Positions 50,487 to 58,626 of a stretch of 64,000 nucleotides of DNA are shown one piece after another. Numbering within the stretch: position 1 is the stretch's first letter; each line of letters starts with the position of its first letter. The notes beneath the pieces are model-generated. The model saw nothing but the letters and a program-made list of their open reading frames with translations, ran no database searches and had not been told where the DNA came from. The position numbers and the translations under genes were made by a program. The DNA comes from Blastopirellula marina DSM 3645 (GTDB lineage: Bacteria; Planctomycetota; Planctomycetia; Pirellulales; Pirellulaceae), in NCBI RefSeq assembly GCF_000153105.1, contig NZ_CH672377.1, positions 26,546 through 90,545 of the forward strand. The letters are read 5' to 3'.

Positions 50487-50936
50487 ATGACAAACGAAGT
50501 TGCTCAATCGAGACCTGATTCACCGCGTCTTAGCCGCCGCGGCTTGATCATTACGCTCGCCTCGTTGGCGTCGCTCCCCATTTTGGTTGTCGGCCTGTTA
50601 TACGTGACGCTGCCGGCAACTTCGAGCGCACCCCTGGCGGTCGACGTGAAAATCATTCGCAACGTCGATCCTCCCCAGGTCGTCATCGTCAATCAAGATG
50701 ACAGCGATTGGTCCAATCTGAACGTCACTTTAAACGGCGCATTCTACCACTACTACAAACATTCCCTTCCCCAGGGGAAAGAACTTTCGCTTCCCGTGAC
50801 CGCGTTCGTGCGACGTAGCGGGCTGCCGTTTGACCCGGCGAATCTCGAAATTGATGAAGTCAACGTCGCGGCCCGGCGGGTGAGCGGCTATCGAGCGACG
50901 CGCGATTTTGAGATCCCGCGGGGACAAGATCCATAG
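50487..50936 (+). CDS. Membrane-anchored hypothetical protein
   Basis: A 149-residue protein with one transmembrane helix near the N terminus (about residues 22-45, ITLASLASLPILVVGLLYVT) and a beta-rich exported part. That part includes VDVKIIRNVDPPQVVIVNQD and SDWSNLNVTLNGAFYHYYKH. I recognise no named family, though the wording resembles short immunoglobulin-like/FixG-type C-terminal domains. It is divergent from the RegB-like gene with only 27 bp between the chosen starts, so one of the two starts may lie further inside. It is followed by DAHP synthase after 174 bp. No function is proposed. Confidence 0.72.
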   Translation: MTNEVAQSRPDSPRLSRRGLIITLASLASLPILVVGLLYVTLPATSSAPLAVDVKIIRNVDPPQVVIVNQDDSDWSNLNVTLNGAFYHYYKHSLPQGKELSLPVTAFVRRSGLPFDPANLEIDEVNVAARRVSGYRATRDFEIPRGQDP

Positions 50937-51110
50937 AATCGCAAAAATCGGCGCGGCGCCCGCTTCCCGGCCCGGTCTGGCGCCCCTCTTTTTTGGTCGA
51001 AAATGGTCGCCGGGCTAGAGGTTTGACGCGATCCGTGCGAAAATAGGCGTTTGCCACTTCGATTCCCACCGTGACGAACCTAGCGCGCCGTGAAAAATAG
51101 TCCACTCGCC

Positions 51111-52175
51111 ATGCACCAGACTGACAACGTCAACGTCCGTAGCATTGAAAAGCTCGTTTCGCCGCGAGAAATCAAGCAAGACATCGCCGTCGCCGAAGAT
51201 TCGCAGGACTTCGTCTTTGAATCGCGCGAGCACATCAAGCGCATTCTCTCTGGCGAAGATGATCGCATGTTGGCGGTGGTCGGACCTTGTTCGATCCATG
51301 ACCCGGCGATGGCCCTCGACTACGCGCGTCGCCTGAAAGAAGTGGCCGACGAAGTCAACGATCGCCTGTTTATCGTCATGCGGGTCTACTTTGAGAAACC
51401 GCGCACCACCGTCGGTTGGAAGGGTCTGATCAACGATCCTCACCTGAACGACACGTTCGACATCGGCTCTGGATTTCGCATCGCGCGCCAACTGCTGGTC
51501 GACATCGCCGAACTCGGTCTGCCGGCGGCGACCGAAGCGCTCGAGCCGATCACGCCGCAGTACATCGCCGACCTGATCTCGCTGGCCTCGATCGGCGCCC
51601 GCACGACCGAATCGCCGACCCATCGCCAAATGGCGAGCGGCCTTTCGATGCCGGTCGGCTACAAAAACGGAACCGATGGTTCGCTGCAAATCGCGCTCGA
51701 CGCGATGACCTCGGCCGGCAGCCCGCACAGTTTTTTGGGGATCGACGCCGAAGGCGCAACTTGCGTCGTCCACTCCAACGGCAACCCCTGGGGTCACTTG
51801 ATCCTCCGCGGCGGACGCTCGGGCCCCAACTACGCCCGCGAAGATATTCGTGACGCGATCGCCCAGTTGGAAAAATCGAATCTGCACTCCAACCTGCTGG
51901 TTGATTGCAGCCACGCCAACTCTAACAAAGATCATGCCCAACAAAAAAATGTATGGCGTGACGTGGTCAATCAACGGACTGAAGGCAATCGCTCGATCAT
52001 CGGCATGATGCTTGAAAGCAACATCAGTTCCGGCAACCAAAAATTGGGCGCCGAGCCTTCGTCCCTCACTTACGGCGTTTCGATCACCGACGCATGCATA
52101 GAATGGGACGAAACGGCCCTCCTCCTGCGTGAAGCCCACGCCCAACTTTCGCAAGCGGCGGCTAGCACCACCTAG
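51111..52175 (+). CDS. aroG: 3-deoxy-7-phosphoheptulonate synthase (type I DAHP synthase)
   Basis: Condenses phosphoenolpyruvate and erythrose 4-phosphate in the first step of the shikimate pathway. The product from ATG 51111 (MHQTDNVNVRSIEKLVSPRE) is 354 residues, the E. coli AroG/F/H length; an in-frame GTG at 51090 adds seven residues. Diagnostic segments are VGPCSIHD (metal-binding Cys), MRVYFEKPRTTVGWKGLIND, ATEALEPITPQYIADL, GARTTESPTHRQMASGLS, PVGYKNGTDGS and LVDCSHANSNKDH. The N-terminal extension present in feedback-regulated AroG-type enzymes is there. The Rieske gene follows 8 bp later, possibly co-transcribed. Confidence 0.96.
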   Translation: MHQTDNVNVRSIEKLVSPREIKQDIAVAEDSQDFVFESREHIKRILSGEDDRMLAVVGPCSIHDPAMALDYARRLKEVADEVNDRLFIVMRVYFEKPRTTVGWKGLINDPHLNDTFDIGSGFRIARQLLVDIAELGLPAATEALEPITPQYIADLISLASIGARTTESPTHRQMASGLSMPVGYKNGTDGSLQIALDAMTSAGSPHSFLGIDAEGATCVVHSNGNPWGHLILRGGRSGPNYAREDIRDAIAQLEKSNLHSNLLVDCSHANSNKDHAQQKNVWRDVVNQRTEGNRSIIGMMLESNISSGNQKLGAEPSSLTYGVSITDACIEWDETALLLREAHAQLSQAAASTT

Positions 52176-52183
52176 CGAATCCC

Positions 52184-52498
52184 ATGTTCCGGCCACTCGC
52201 TCGACTTGACGAACTTCTCACTGAAGGAGTCCTGTTTCGAGTCGTCGGCGAACTCTGGGTCGGCATCTTTGAAGTCGACGGCCAAGTCTACGCGATCGAC
52301 GCGCGTTGCTCGCATGCCGGCGCTCTACTGACCCGCGGCCAAGTCTGCGACGGCGCCGTCATCTGCCCGATCCACCACTGGCGCTTCCGCATTTGCGACG
52401 GCCGCTACCTCGACCAAAACCTGCCGCGCCACGACCTGCGCACCTTCGTCGTCCAAATCATCGACGATCAAATCGAAGTCGACCTGCCGGAGTTTTGA
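52184..52498 (+). CDS. Rieske [2Fe-2S] ferredoxin-like protein
   Basis: A 104-residue stand-alone Rieske protein, soluble and without signal peptide, of the NirD/bipheyl-dioxygenase-ferredoxin size class. Cluster ligands are in RCSHAGA (C42, H44) and CPIHHWRF (C61, H64). The fold is seen in LWVGIFEVDGQVYAIDARCS and FVVQIIDDQIEVDLPEF. It could serve an oxygenase or a nitrite-reductase-like partner, none of which is nearby. It lies 8 bp after the DAHP synthase gene, which suggests only shared transcription. Confidence 0.93.
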   Translation: MFRPLARLDELLTEGVLFRVVGELWVGIFEVDGQVYAIDARCSHAGALLTRGQVCDGAVICPIHHWRFRICDGRYLDQNLPRHDLRTFVVQIIDDQIEVDLPEF

Positions 52499-52925
52499 AC
52501 AAAACACCAGACGCGTGCCGAGAGAATGCGGTCCCACGATTCTAAAAAGGTTCGAGCTATCCAAGAACCAATCGAAGGAGAGGCGATCCGTCATCAATCC
52601 CTCTATCAAAGAATTGCGACTGCGGCCGAACTGCAACGCGAATGCGTCGCTTGGGATGCGGAGCGAAACGCGCTCGCCAGCAAGGTCTGCTGGCATTTCT
52701 CCACCGATGACGCCCGTCGCCCCCTTTTACCCAATGTTTGGTTGGTTTGAGAACGGCTGTGATCGACGTAGGGCTCGACGAACGCTTGGTGAGTCTTATG
52801 CTCGTGCCGAAGCGCTGCGGGCGAGCACACTGGCATTCACGCTTCGCACATACTAGAACAGATCTTCAAGATTGGTCACTTGATCAGCTGAATCGCTCAC
52901 ATGACTGTCGTAGAGGAAGTGCGTC
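52499..52925. other. 427-bp gap, no supportable gene
   Basis: Open frames of 70-113 residues on both strands have no ribosome-binding site, no recognisable motif and an Arg/Ser-rich shadow-like composition. One plus-strand stretch around 52738-52840 (DVGLDERLVSLMLVPKRCGR) reads somewhat protein-like and could be gene debris. The region also holds the promoter of the AraC-type regulator. Confidence 0.5.
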
Positions 52926-53786
52926 TTGGCTCGAATTCGCAGCGTGTTTTGGAGCCGTGACGTTAAGAGCGGTTTTCAGCTTGTGACCTTGAAGCAGTTG
53001 CGTGAGAGAGATTTGCGGCCTGGCTTGACCGAGCAGCAACGGCTCGACTTTCATATGTTGATCCTCTGCGAAAGTGGCGCCGGGGCTCATATGGTCGATT
53101 TCGAGATGCACGACTGTCGACGAGGTACGCTGATCCATATCAGTCCCAACCAAGTGCATGCGTTTGCCAGCGACATCGATACGGAAGGGACGCTGCTCAT
53201 CTTTCGGCCTGAGTTTTTGACCCCGGATTTCTATGGTCCTGACTCAGGAATCCAACCCCCTGCAGAGTATCTTTGGCCACCGGCAACAAAGCTCGACAAG
53301 GCCTCGCTTGAGTTTGTGACGGCCACGGTAAGCTTTCTAACCAAGCAACATCGCACACAAGGCGTGTGGGCTCAGCCAGAAGCGGCCAGGCACATTGCAA
53401 TCGGGCTCGCGTCGCTTGCCTATCGCACGGCCGTTTCAAATAGTCCGCTTTACCAAAGCCCGCCTCAGCCGTTGTTTCTCTCGTTTCTTACGCTCGTTGA
53501 AGAGTTCTATCCGACGCGGCGTGACGCCCAGTGGTACGCCGCGCAGCTGGACTGTTCGTATCGGAACCTGTGCCGCATCTGCAAGAAGGCGAGCGGCGAG
53601 ACGCCCAAAACGATGATCGACCGTCGCGTTGCGATCGAAGCGCGACGCTTGTTGGCGTTCACCCAAGATAGCGCCTGGGAGATTGGCAAGCGTCTGGGAT
53701 TTACCGAAGCGACCAACTTCGTCAAATTCTTTCAGCGGTTAGCAGGCAGCACGCCAGACGTGTTTCGTCGTCAGTGGCAGAAGTAA
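52926..53786 (+). CDS. AraC-family transcriptional regulator
   Basis: A 286-residue one-component regulator. The start is TTG 52926, supported by GAGGAA seven bases upstream; no ATG upstream is in frame. The N-terminal cupin-like sensing domain (about 10-110) contains FHMLILCESGAGAHMVDFEM and RRGTLIHISPNQVHAF. The C-terminal double helix-turn-helix (about 200-284) has QWYAAQLDCSYRNLCRICKK and the second helix pair WEIGKRLGFTEATNFVKFFQ followed by RLAGSTPDVFRRQW. It lies 184 bp upstream of the alkylsulfatase-like gene on the same strand and most likely controls it. The effector is unknown. Confidence 0.9.
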   Translation: MARIRSVFWSRDVKSGFQLVTLKQLRERDLRPGLTEQQRLDFHMLILCESGAGAHMVDFEMHDCRRGTLIHISPNQVHAFASDIDTEGTLLIFRPEFLTPDFYGPDSGIQPPAEYLWPPATKLDKASLEFVTATVSFLTKQHRTQGVWAQPEAARHIAIGLASLAYRTAVSNSPLYQSPPQPLFLSFLTLVEEFYPTRRDAQWYAAQLDCSYRNLCRICKKASGETPKTMIDRRVAIEARRLLAFTQDSAWEIGKRLGFTEATNFVKFFQRLAGSTPDVFRRQWQK

Positions 53787-53970
53787 GTCTCGCCGCGGCC
53801 ATTGGCCGCTAATCGAGCAATCTGTCCACTTTTGACCATTCGAATGCCGGCTTCCACCATGGTCTGCTGGGGTGCTCTTCTTAAGATGAGAAGGTAGAGC
53901 CGCTCGACCACAAAACGCGCCGGTTCGTCTTACCATTGGTCAAAAGCACACTTTTAAAAGACATTCGATC

Positions 53971-55344
53971 ATGAATACGCCGACGAAAGCATTTGCATTC
54001 CTTTTTGCACTTACCTGGTTGACCGGCGTTGTCAGCGGGCAAACGCAAGTCGATCCGAAGACGGCGATCCGGATGCTGAACTCTCAGCAGCATCAATTCG
54101 AACAAGCGATCGTGCAGGTCGCCGATAACATCTATACGGCCGTGGGATACCATGGGGCCAACACGTCCTTCATTGTGGGAACGGATGGAGTCATCATCAT
54201 TGACACCCTCCGCGGGCCGACCAGCGCCGCGAAAGCGGCGGAAGCATTTCGTAAATATAGCGACAAGCCAGTCAAAGCGATCGTCTACACGCACAGCCAT
54301 GGCGATCATACCGGCGGGGCGAGTGCGTTTGTCGGTAGTGAGAAACCAGACATCTACGCCGCCAACGGATTTGGGGCGGCCACAGGCTTGGATCCAGCCG
54401 TCGATCCGATCGCGATGCAACGAGGAGCACGACAGTTTGGACGAAAACTATCGCCAGCGGAGAGCACCAATCGCGGCGTCGCTCCAGCATCCACCACTGA
54501 CCACGATGGTGGTGAAGGATATTTGCCTCCGACCGTTACAGTTCCGAGCAGTGGCCTCAAGACCACTATTGCAGACGTCGACATCGAGTTCCACCTCGCT
54601 CCTGGCGAGACGAACGATGCGATGTTCATCTGGCTGCCCAACGAAAAGGTGCTGTTCTCAGGCGACAATTTTTATCATTCGTTCCCAAATTTGTACGCGA
54701 TCCGAGGGACGCCTTATCGGGATGTGCTCGCCTGGTCGAACAGCGTCGCGGAAATGGCGAAGTTTCGGCCGCATGTGCTTGTGCCGGGACATACGATGCC
54801 GATCCGAGGCGAGGAAGCGTCCACGACCGCGCTTAAGGACTATAGCGAAGCGATTCGAAGTGTTTACGACCAGACGATCCGTGGAATCAACGCCGGCAAG
54901 AGCCCAGATCAGATCGCGCATGAAGTGAAGTTGCCAGAGCACTTGAAAGACAAGACGTACCTGATTCAGTTCTATGGCAGCGCACCCCACGCGGTGCGAG
55001 CTATCTACGCTGGGCTGCTGGGGTGGTACGACGGCAACCCCACGACGCTAAATCCGCTGGCCCCCAAGCAGCAAGCCGAGAAAATGGCCGCGCTGGCCGG
55101 GGGACCCCAGAAGCTTACCGAGCAGATGGAGGCCGCACTACAGCAGCAAGACTATCAGTGGGCCTTGGAACTTTCTGACCATGTGAAGTGGCTGGACGAG
55201 GCCGACCGCAAGCTTGCCCGACAGGTCAAGATAGCGGCGCTCCGTGGTCTAGCGGCGCGAGAATATAACGCTCCGAATCGGAATTACTATTTGAGTTACG
55301 CCAACGAACTGGAGTCAGGGCGCTTGAGCGACATCTGGTTCTAA
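53971..55344 (+). CDS. Exported alkyl-sulfatase-like metallo-beta-lactamase-fold hydrolase
   Basis: Zinc-dependent hydrolase of the type III alkylsulfatase (SdsA1/BDS1) group, 457 residues. The signal peptide ends near residue 23 (VVSGQ). The metal motif YTHSHGDHTGG gives H108, H110, D112 and H113, with further ligands likely in APGETNDAM and PGHTMPIRG. The dimerisation segment GLLGWYDGNPTTLNPLAPKQ (about 350-370) is diagnostic. The C-terminal SCP2-like substrate-binding domain of full-length enzymes (about 630-660 residues) is missing; the frame ends naturally after SYANELESGRLSDIWF. Desulfation of alkyl sulfates is the family activity; a different ester substrate is possible. An AraC regulator gene precedes it. 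Confidence 0.9.
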   Translation: MNTPTKAFAFLFALTWLTGVVSGQTQVDPKTAIRMLNSQQHQFEQAIVQVADNIYTAVGYHGANTSFIVGTDGVIIIDTLRGPTSAAKAAEAFRKYSDKPVKAIVYTHSHGDHTGGASAFVGSEKPDIYAANGFGAATGLDPAVDPIAMQRGARQFGRKLSPAESTNRGVAPASTTDHDGGEGYLPPTVTVPSSGLKTTIADVDIEFHLAPGETNDAMFIWLPNEKVLFSGDNFYHSFPNLYAIRGTPYRDVLAWSNSVAEMAKFRPHVLVPGHTMPIRGEEASTTALKDYSEAIRSVYDQTIRGINAGKSPDQIAHEVKLPEHLKDKTYLIQFYGSAPHAVRAIYAGLLGWYDGNPTTLNPLAPKQQAEKMAALAGGPQKLTEQMEAALQQQDYQWALELSDHVKWLDEADRKLARQVKIAALRGLAAREYNAPNRNYYLSYANELESGRLSDIWF

Positions 55345-55374
55345 GGGACTGGAGCGAAAAAAGGGAGGTGGTAA

Positions 55375-55677
55375 ATGACTTTGCCTAGATACGAAGAAGC
55401 CAAAAAATGTATGTTCGAGAGTAACGAGAATTTGCTGGACCCTCACTCGGAGAAACACTTGAAAATGGTCGGTGATATCATCGAATTGTGGGAAGATATC
55501 GAGAAGGTTCACCCAGTCCTCTCGTCCCTAGTGTCAGGCAGATCTGTCAAAAACGGATTTCGGTCCGACTTGGTCCAGCTTCAAGGCCGAATGTGGCACA
55601 TGAGAGAACACCTCAAAACACTTGACAAAAGAATTGACGAATTCATCTTAGAGACGGGCATCGATGAAGATGAATAA
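55375..55677 (+). CDS. Small helical protein of unknown function
   Basis: A 100-residue acidic, mainly alpha-helical protein. The start is well supported by GGGAGG a few bases before ATG 55375. No family was recognised. The pattern LKMVGDIIELWEDIEKVHPV and LQGRMWHMREHLKTLDKRID suggests two or three long amphipathic helices. It begins 30 bp after the alkylsulfatase-like gene. Codon use is more AT-rich than its upstream neighbour, and the remains of an insertion sequence follow, so it may be an acquired gene. Confidence 0.68.
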   Translation: MTLPRYEEAKKCMFESNENLLDPHSEKHLKMVGDIIELWEDIEKVHPVLSSLVSGRSVKNGFRSDLVQLQGRMWHMREHLKTLDKRIDEFILETGIDEDE

Positions 55678-55731
55678 ACAAATCGATCGCCTAACCAGTC
55701 TCACCTATGTCGATGGCGGCAGCAGCAGTTA

Positions 55732-55966
55732 GAGCCTATCCGGAAACTGCTATTTCTTGAAACCTCGGTTTTCGTAAGACTTAGCTGCTTCAACAACTAG
55801 TGGAGCACGCGATGTCCGAAGAAGGCCGAAAACGATATCCGAGTGATTTGACCGACCAGCAGTGGGAGTTGATTGAAGGTTTGATCCCGCGTTCGCGACG
55901 AAGCAAAAAAGGAGGCCGCCCTCGCTCGGTCGGCATGCGTGAAGTCATGAATACGATCTTCTATCA
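55732..55966 (+). pseudogene. Truncated IS5-family transposase with left IS end
   Basis: From ATG 55812 the frame reads MSEEGRKRYPSDLTDQQWEL, then IEGLIPRSRRSKKGGRPRSV and MREVMNTIFYQ. This is the N terminus of an IS5/IS4-type transposase (DUF4096; Y-P-S-D-L-T-D-x-Q-W). Homology stops near residue 53 at about 55966, and the DDE catalytic domain is absent. The sequence GAGCCTATCCGGAAACTGC at 55732-55750 looks like the left terminal inverted repeat; no right end was found. The remaining frame runs into transporter sequence, so a deletion has removed most of the element. Confidence 0.8.
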
Positions 55967-56158
55967 ATGTCGCTCAGCGATCATCAGCGCGGCGTCGCGA
56001 TGGGCGTGAACGCGTTCTCCATCTTCGCGGGACTTGGTTGCGGAAGTCTCATCTTCGGTCTGTTGGCGCCCCATGGAACCGGCCCCGCGATGCTGATCTT
56101 CGCCGCCGCCCAACTCGGGGTGACGGTGGTCGCCTCCTTTCTCTTTCGCGGCGAATGA
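55967..56158 (+). pseudogene. C-terminal fragment of an MFS transporter
   Basis: About 60 residues, LSDHQRGVAMGVNAFSIFAG, then LGCGSLIFGLLAPHGTGPAM and LIFAAAQLGVTVVASFLFRG, look like the last two transmembrane helices of a major facilitator superfamily exporter (R-G-x-A-M-G-x-x-A-F-S motif). There is no transporter start: sequence immediately upstream is IS5-type transposase in another frame. It is the tail of a gene whose first ~350 codons were lost. Confidence 0.72.
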
Positions 56159-56219
56159 GAGATCCAACGTCGCTCGATTTGCGCTACGCATCGAATCTGC
56201 TGACCAATCCGGCGATATC

Positions 56220-56289
56220 GGTGGGTTGCGCAAGCGGCGACGTCGTTCGAAATTGTTGGGCAAAATTCGCTTGCTTCACCCACCCTACA
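56220..56289. repeat. Dispersed repeat, family A copy 3
   Basis: Starts with GGTGGGTTGCGCAAGCGG and ends with CGCTTGCTTCACCCACCCTA. The right arm equals the right arm of copy 1 (4921-4940) apart from a few bases, in the same orientation. It lies directly after the MFS fragment. Another loosely similar stretch (GCTGCGCGCAGCGAACCAAA) is at 56441-56460. With these, the 315 bp from 56159 to 56473 are accounted for as repeat and leader. Confidence 0.68.
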
Positions 56290-56473
56290 TGAGTATATTT
56301 TTGTACAGTACTCACGGGTGCGACTATCTTGGTTTGCCGACGCGCGTAGGAGGCGTCGGGTTCTTTTTGTGGGGGCGATTTCGGCGGGTGGAGCGGGCCG
56401 AGCGCTGACGTTGGGACGCCGCGTGCGGTGGTGGTATCGCGCTGCGCGCAGCGAACCAAAGGGGAAAACTCTC

Positions 56474-57892
56474 ATGCAAGTTGCCGACGCTTCTCAATCT
56501 ATGGAGCAACCGCTCGCCAACCCTTTCACTGAACTGACCTGTGCCCAGTTGCTGGCCGAGCAACCGCCGCAGGCCTGGTTGTTGCCGGGGATGCTGCAGC
56601 AGCATGAGCCGGCGGTGATTGTGGGGCCCAGCAAAAGTCTGAAAAGCTCGCTCGCCGTTGACTTGGGGGGCGCGTTGGCGAGCGGGGGGAAGTTTCTGGG
56701 GCAGTTCGCGGCCGATCGGGCGTTTCGCGTTGGGTTTGTCGGGGGCGACGCCGCTCGGGGCGCGTTGACCGATCTTGCCCAGCGGTGGAGCGCGGCGGCC
56801 GACGTTGACCTGGCGGCTCTTGAGACGCTGGTCTGGTCGCTCAGCGTGGCCAACCTGTCGGATCCCGCTAGTTTGCAGCGGCTGAAAGATTGGATTGGGC
56901 GTCATCAGTTGGAGGTAGTGCTGATTGACGTCGCCGATCTGGCGACCACATCGCGGCGCGCTCAGGCGGCGCAGCTGCGCGAATTGGTTCGCTGTTGTCT
57001 GGAGCTTGGCGCGACGCCGATCGTTTGTTGCCCAACGCGAAAAGAGTTGCCGCCGCGGGCGCTGGGCGCCGCCGATCTGGCAAGCGCCGCAGACAATGCC
57101 ATCGCTCGGCAATGGCTCTTGGTCAATCGTCGACAAGCGTTTGAGCCAGGGAGCGGGCGACATCAGTTATGGCTGACGCTCGGCGGCAGCGCGGGGCAAA
57201 GCAGTCTGTGGGGCGTCGACGTTGATGAAGGTCAAGCCTGCGATAAGTGGAAGGTGCTGCTGCGCGACGTGCCGTCGATCGCCGAAGAAACGGCCCAGTT
57301 GGCCGCCAAGTCGCAGATCGAGCATTTGCGGTGGAAAATGCGGGGCGTAATGTCGCAAATCGACCCGGCTCAGGCGACCAAGCTGAAGATCCGCGAGCAG
57401 AGCGGGATGAGCGGAACGAAGTTCGGCTTAACTTGGCAGTATCTGATCAATGCCGGCGAAATCCGACTCGCTCCTTCGAATCGCGATCCCCACATGCGAC
57501 ATGCCGAGCCCCGCTATCGCCTGGTTGAGCTCGCGGAATTGAACGATCCCGATGCGCCCGCGTTCGACCCGGTCAACGAATCCTTCCCCACCTTCACGAC
57601 CGCCGAATTATTGAGCTACGCTGAAAAAACAGCGCCGCCGAGTCCACTCCAGCAGACCGACCAGCCGAGTTGCTCGCGCGGCGCAGCAGCGGAAATCGGA
57701 TCGCGCCACGATCGCCAGCGGGCGCTTGAAAAAATGTTACGCGAGAGTCCACTCGAAAAAACATCACCGTCGAGTCCACTCGAAAAAACATCACTGTCGA
57801 GTCCAGTCGAAAATAAATCGCCGCCATGTCCAGTCCACTCGGGCAAACCGCCGCGCAAACGGCGCGTAAAGGCCCGCAAACGACGCCGTTGA
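56474..57892 (+). CDS. RepA/RecA-like AAA ATPase (planctomycete AAA_25 type)
   Basis: A 472-residue P-loop ATPase related to hexameric RepA and DnaB-type ATPases. ATG 56474 (MQVADASQSMEQPLANPFTE) is chosen; upstream in-frame sequence to 56318 is Arg/Gly-rich leader. Walker A is VGPSKSLKSSL (about 49-58), Walker B is VVLIDVADL, and the later motif ADLASAADNAIARQW is typical of the planctomycete family. The family's usual HHTRK segment is changed here to CCPTRKEL. Residues 270-380 are a winged-helix-like C domain. The last 90 residues are disordered and contain three 9-residue repeats (SPLEKTS-type) and a basic tail RKRRVKARKRRR. The family is solitary and of unproven role, perhaps derived from plasmid or phage replication proteins. 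Confidence 0.82.
   Translation: MQVADASQSMEQPLANPFTELTCAQLLAEQPPQAWLLPGMLQQHEPAVIVGPSKSLKSSLAVDLGGALASGGKFLGQFAADRAFRVGFVGGDAARGALTDLAQRWSAAADVDLAALETLVWSLSVANLSDPASLQRLKDWIGRHQLEVVLIDVADLATTSRRAQAAQLRELVRCCLELGATPIVCCPTRKELPPRALGAADLASAADNAIARQWLLVNRRQAFEPGSGRHQLWLTLGGSAGQSSLWGVDVDEGQACDKWKVLLRDVPSIAEETAQLAAKSQIEHLRWKMRGVMSQIDPAQATKLKIREQSGMSGTKFGLTWQYLINAGEIRLAPSNRDPHMRHAEPRYRLVELAELNDPDAPAFDPVNESFPTFTTAELLSYAEKTAPPSPLQQTDQPSCSRGAAAEIGSRHDRQRALEKMLRESPLEKTSPSSPLEKTSLSSPVENKSPPCPVHSGKPPRKRRVKARKRRR
57745..57825. repeat. 27-bp tandem repeat, three units
   Basis: Units 57745-57771, 57772-57798 and 57799-57825. The first two differ at one base; the third is more diverged. The unit begins GAGTCCACTCGAAAAAACAT and encodes SPLEKTSPS-like nonapeptides in the ATPase tail. 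A partial unit (CCGAGTCCACTCC) lies at about 57642-57654. Confidence 0.85.
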
Positions 57893-58069
57893 GACCGCTT
57901 TGGCGCCTAGCGCTGCGCGTCGCGGCGGTGGGAAAATCGTTTGTTTTCAGCGCGTCCGCGCCTCTAGGGAGATGCTAGACTTGCCTACTGTGCGGTCGCT
58001 GCATGCCCCACCAACACTCCCCAACGGCCGTGCCTCCGGCGCTGGCATCCGCCCCTGGAAAGGTTCCCC

Positions 58070-58537
58070 ATGAATCGGATCACGCGATACGTCTTGTTTT
58101 CTCTCGGACTGGTGATCGTCGGCGGCCTGGGCATTGTGTGGGCTCATGAAGACGGCGTGCTCAAAGTGACCGTGCTCGCCAAGTCGATCGACGCGTGGGA
58201 TGGCAAGCCGCTGCCGGCTTACCCGGCCGGTCAACCAGAAATCACGATCCTGCGGATCATCATTCCAGCCGGCGAAAAGACCCCGCTGCACTTGCACACC
58301 GTCATCAACGCAGGCGTCCTACTGCGCGGCGAGTTGGTCGTCCATACCGAGAACGGCTTGTCCAAGCGTCTGAAAGCCGGCGACTCGCTGATCGAACTGG
58401 TCAACAAGCCGCATTGGGGAGCAAACGACGGCGAGGTCGACGCCGAGATCATCGTCTTCTACGCCGGCGTCCAAGGCGCGAAGGTGACGCGCGAGTTAGA
58501 GGAGCATCATGATTCGGCGGACCATGATGCTCGATAG
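58070..58537 (+). CDS. Exported cupin-domain protein
   Basis: A 155-residue single-cupin protein. The N-terminal hydrophobic segment (about 7-25, YVLFSLGLVIVGGLGIVWAH) is a signal peptide or anchor. The cupin core has PAGEKTPLHLHTVINAGVLL (metal-binding His-x-His plus Glu/His pattern) and KAGDSLIELVNKPHWGANDG as the second motif. It ends in a His/Asp-rich tail. Such small periplasmic cupins occur widely in Planctomycetes and Proteobacteria without an assigned reaction. A 10-bp hairpin (58502-58511 with 58523-58532) covers its final codons. Confidence 0.85.
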   Translation: MNRITRYVLFSLGLVIVGGLGIVWAHEDGVLKVTVLAKSIDAWDGKPLPAYPAGQPEITILRIIIPAGEKTPLHLHTVINAGVLLRGELVVHTENGLSKRLKAGDSLIELVNKPHWGANDGEVDAEIIVFYAGVQGAKVTRELEEHHDSADHDAR

Positions 58538-58549
58538 GGGTGCAACTGT

Positions 58550-58619
58550 ATGACGAATGTCTATTAACGACGAAGACCAAATGACGAAGCGGCATCTTCA
58601 TTCATTAGACATTCGTCAT
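58550..58619. repeat. Inverted repeat between convergent genes
   Basis: Perfect 14-bp arms ATGACGAATGTCTA (58550-58563) and TAGACATTCGTCAT (58606-58619) flank a spacer that also contains AAATGACGAAGC. It lies between the convergent cupin and CysQ-like genes. ATGACGAAT-type words often occur as dispersed intergenic repeats; it may also work as a transcription-ending hairpin. Confidence 0.7.
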
Positions 58620-58626
58620 TACCAAT

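Noticed and set aside
52515..52856. 113-residue frame after the Rieske gene
   Set aside because: No start signal or domain; overlapping frames on both strands are equally long.
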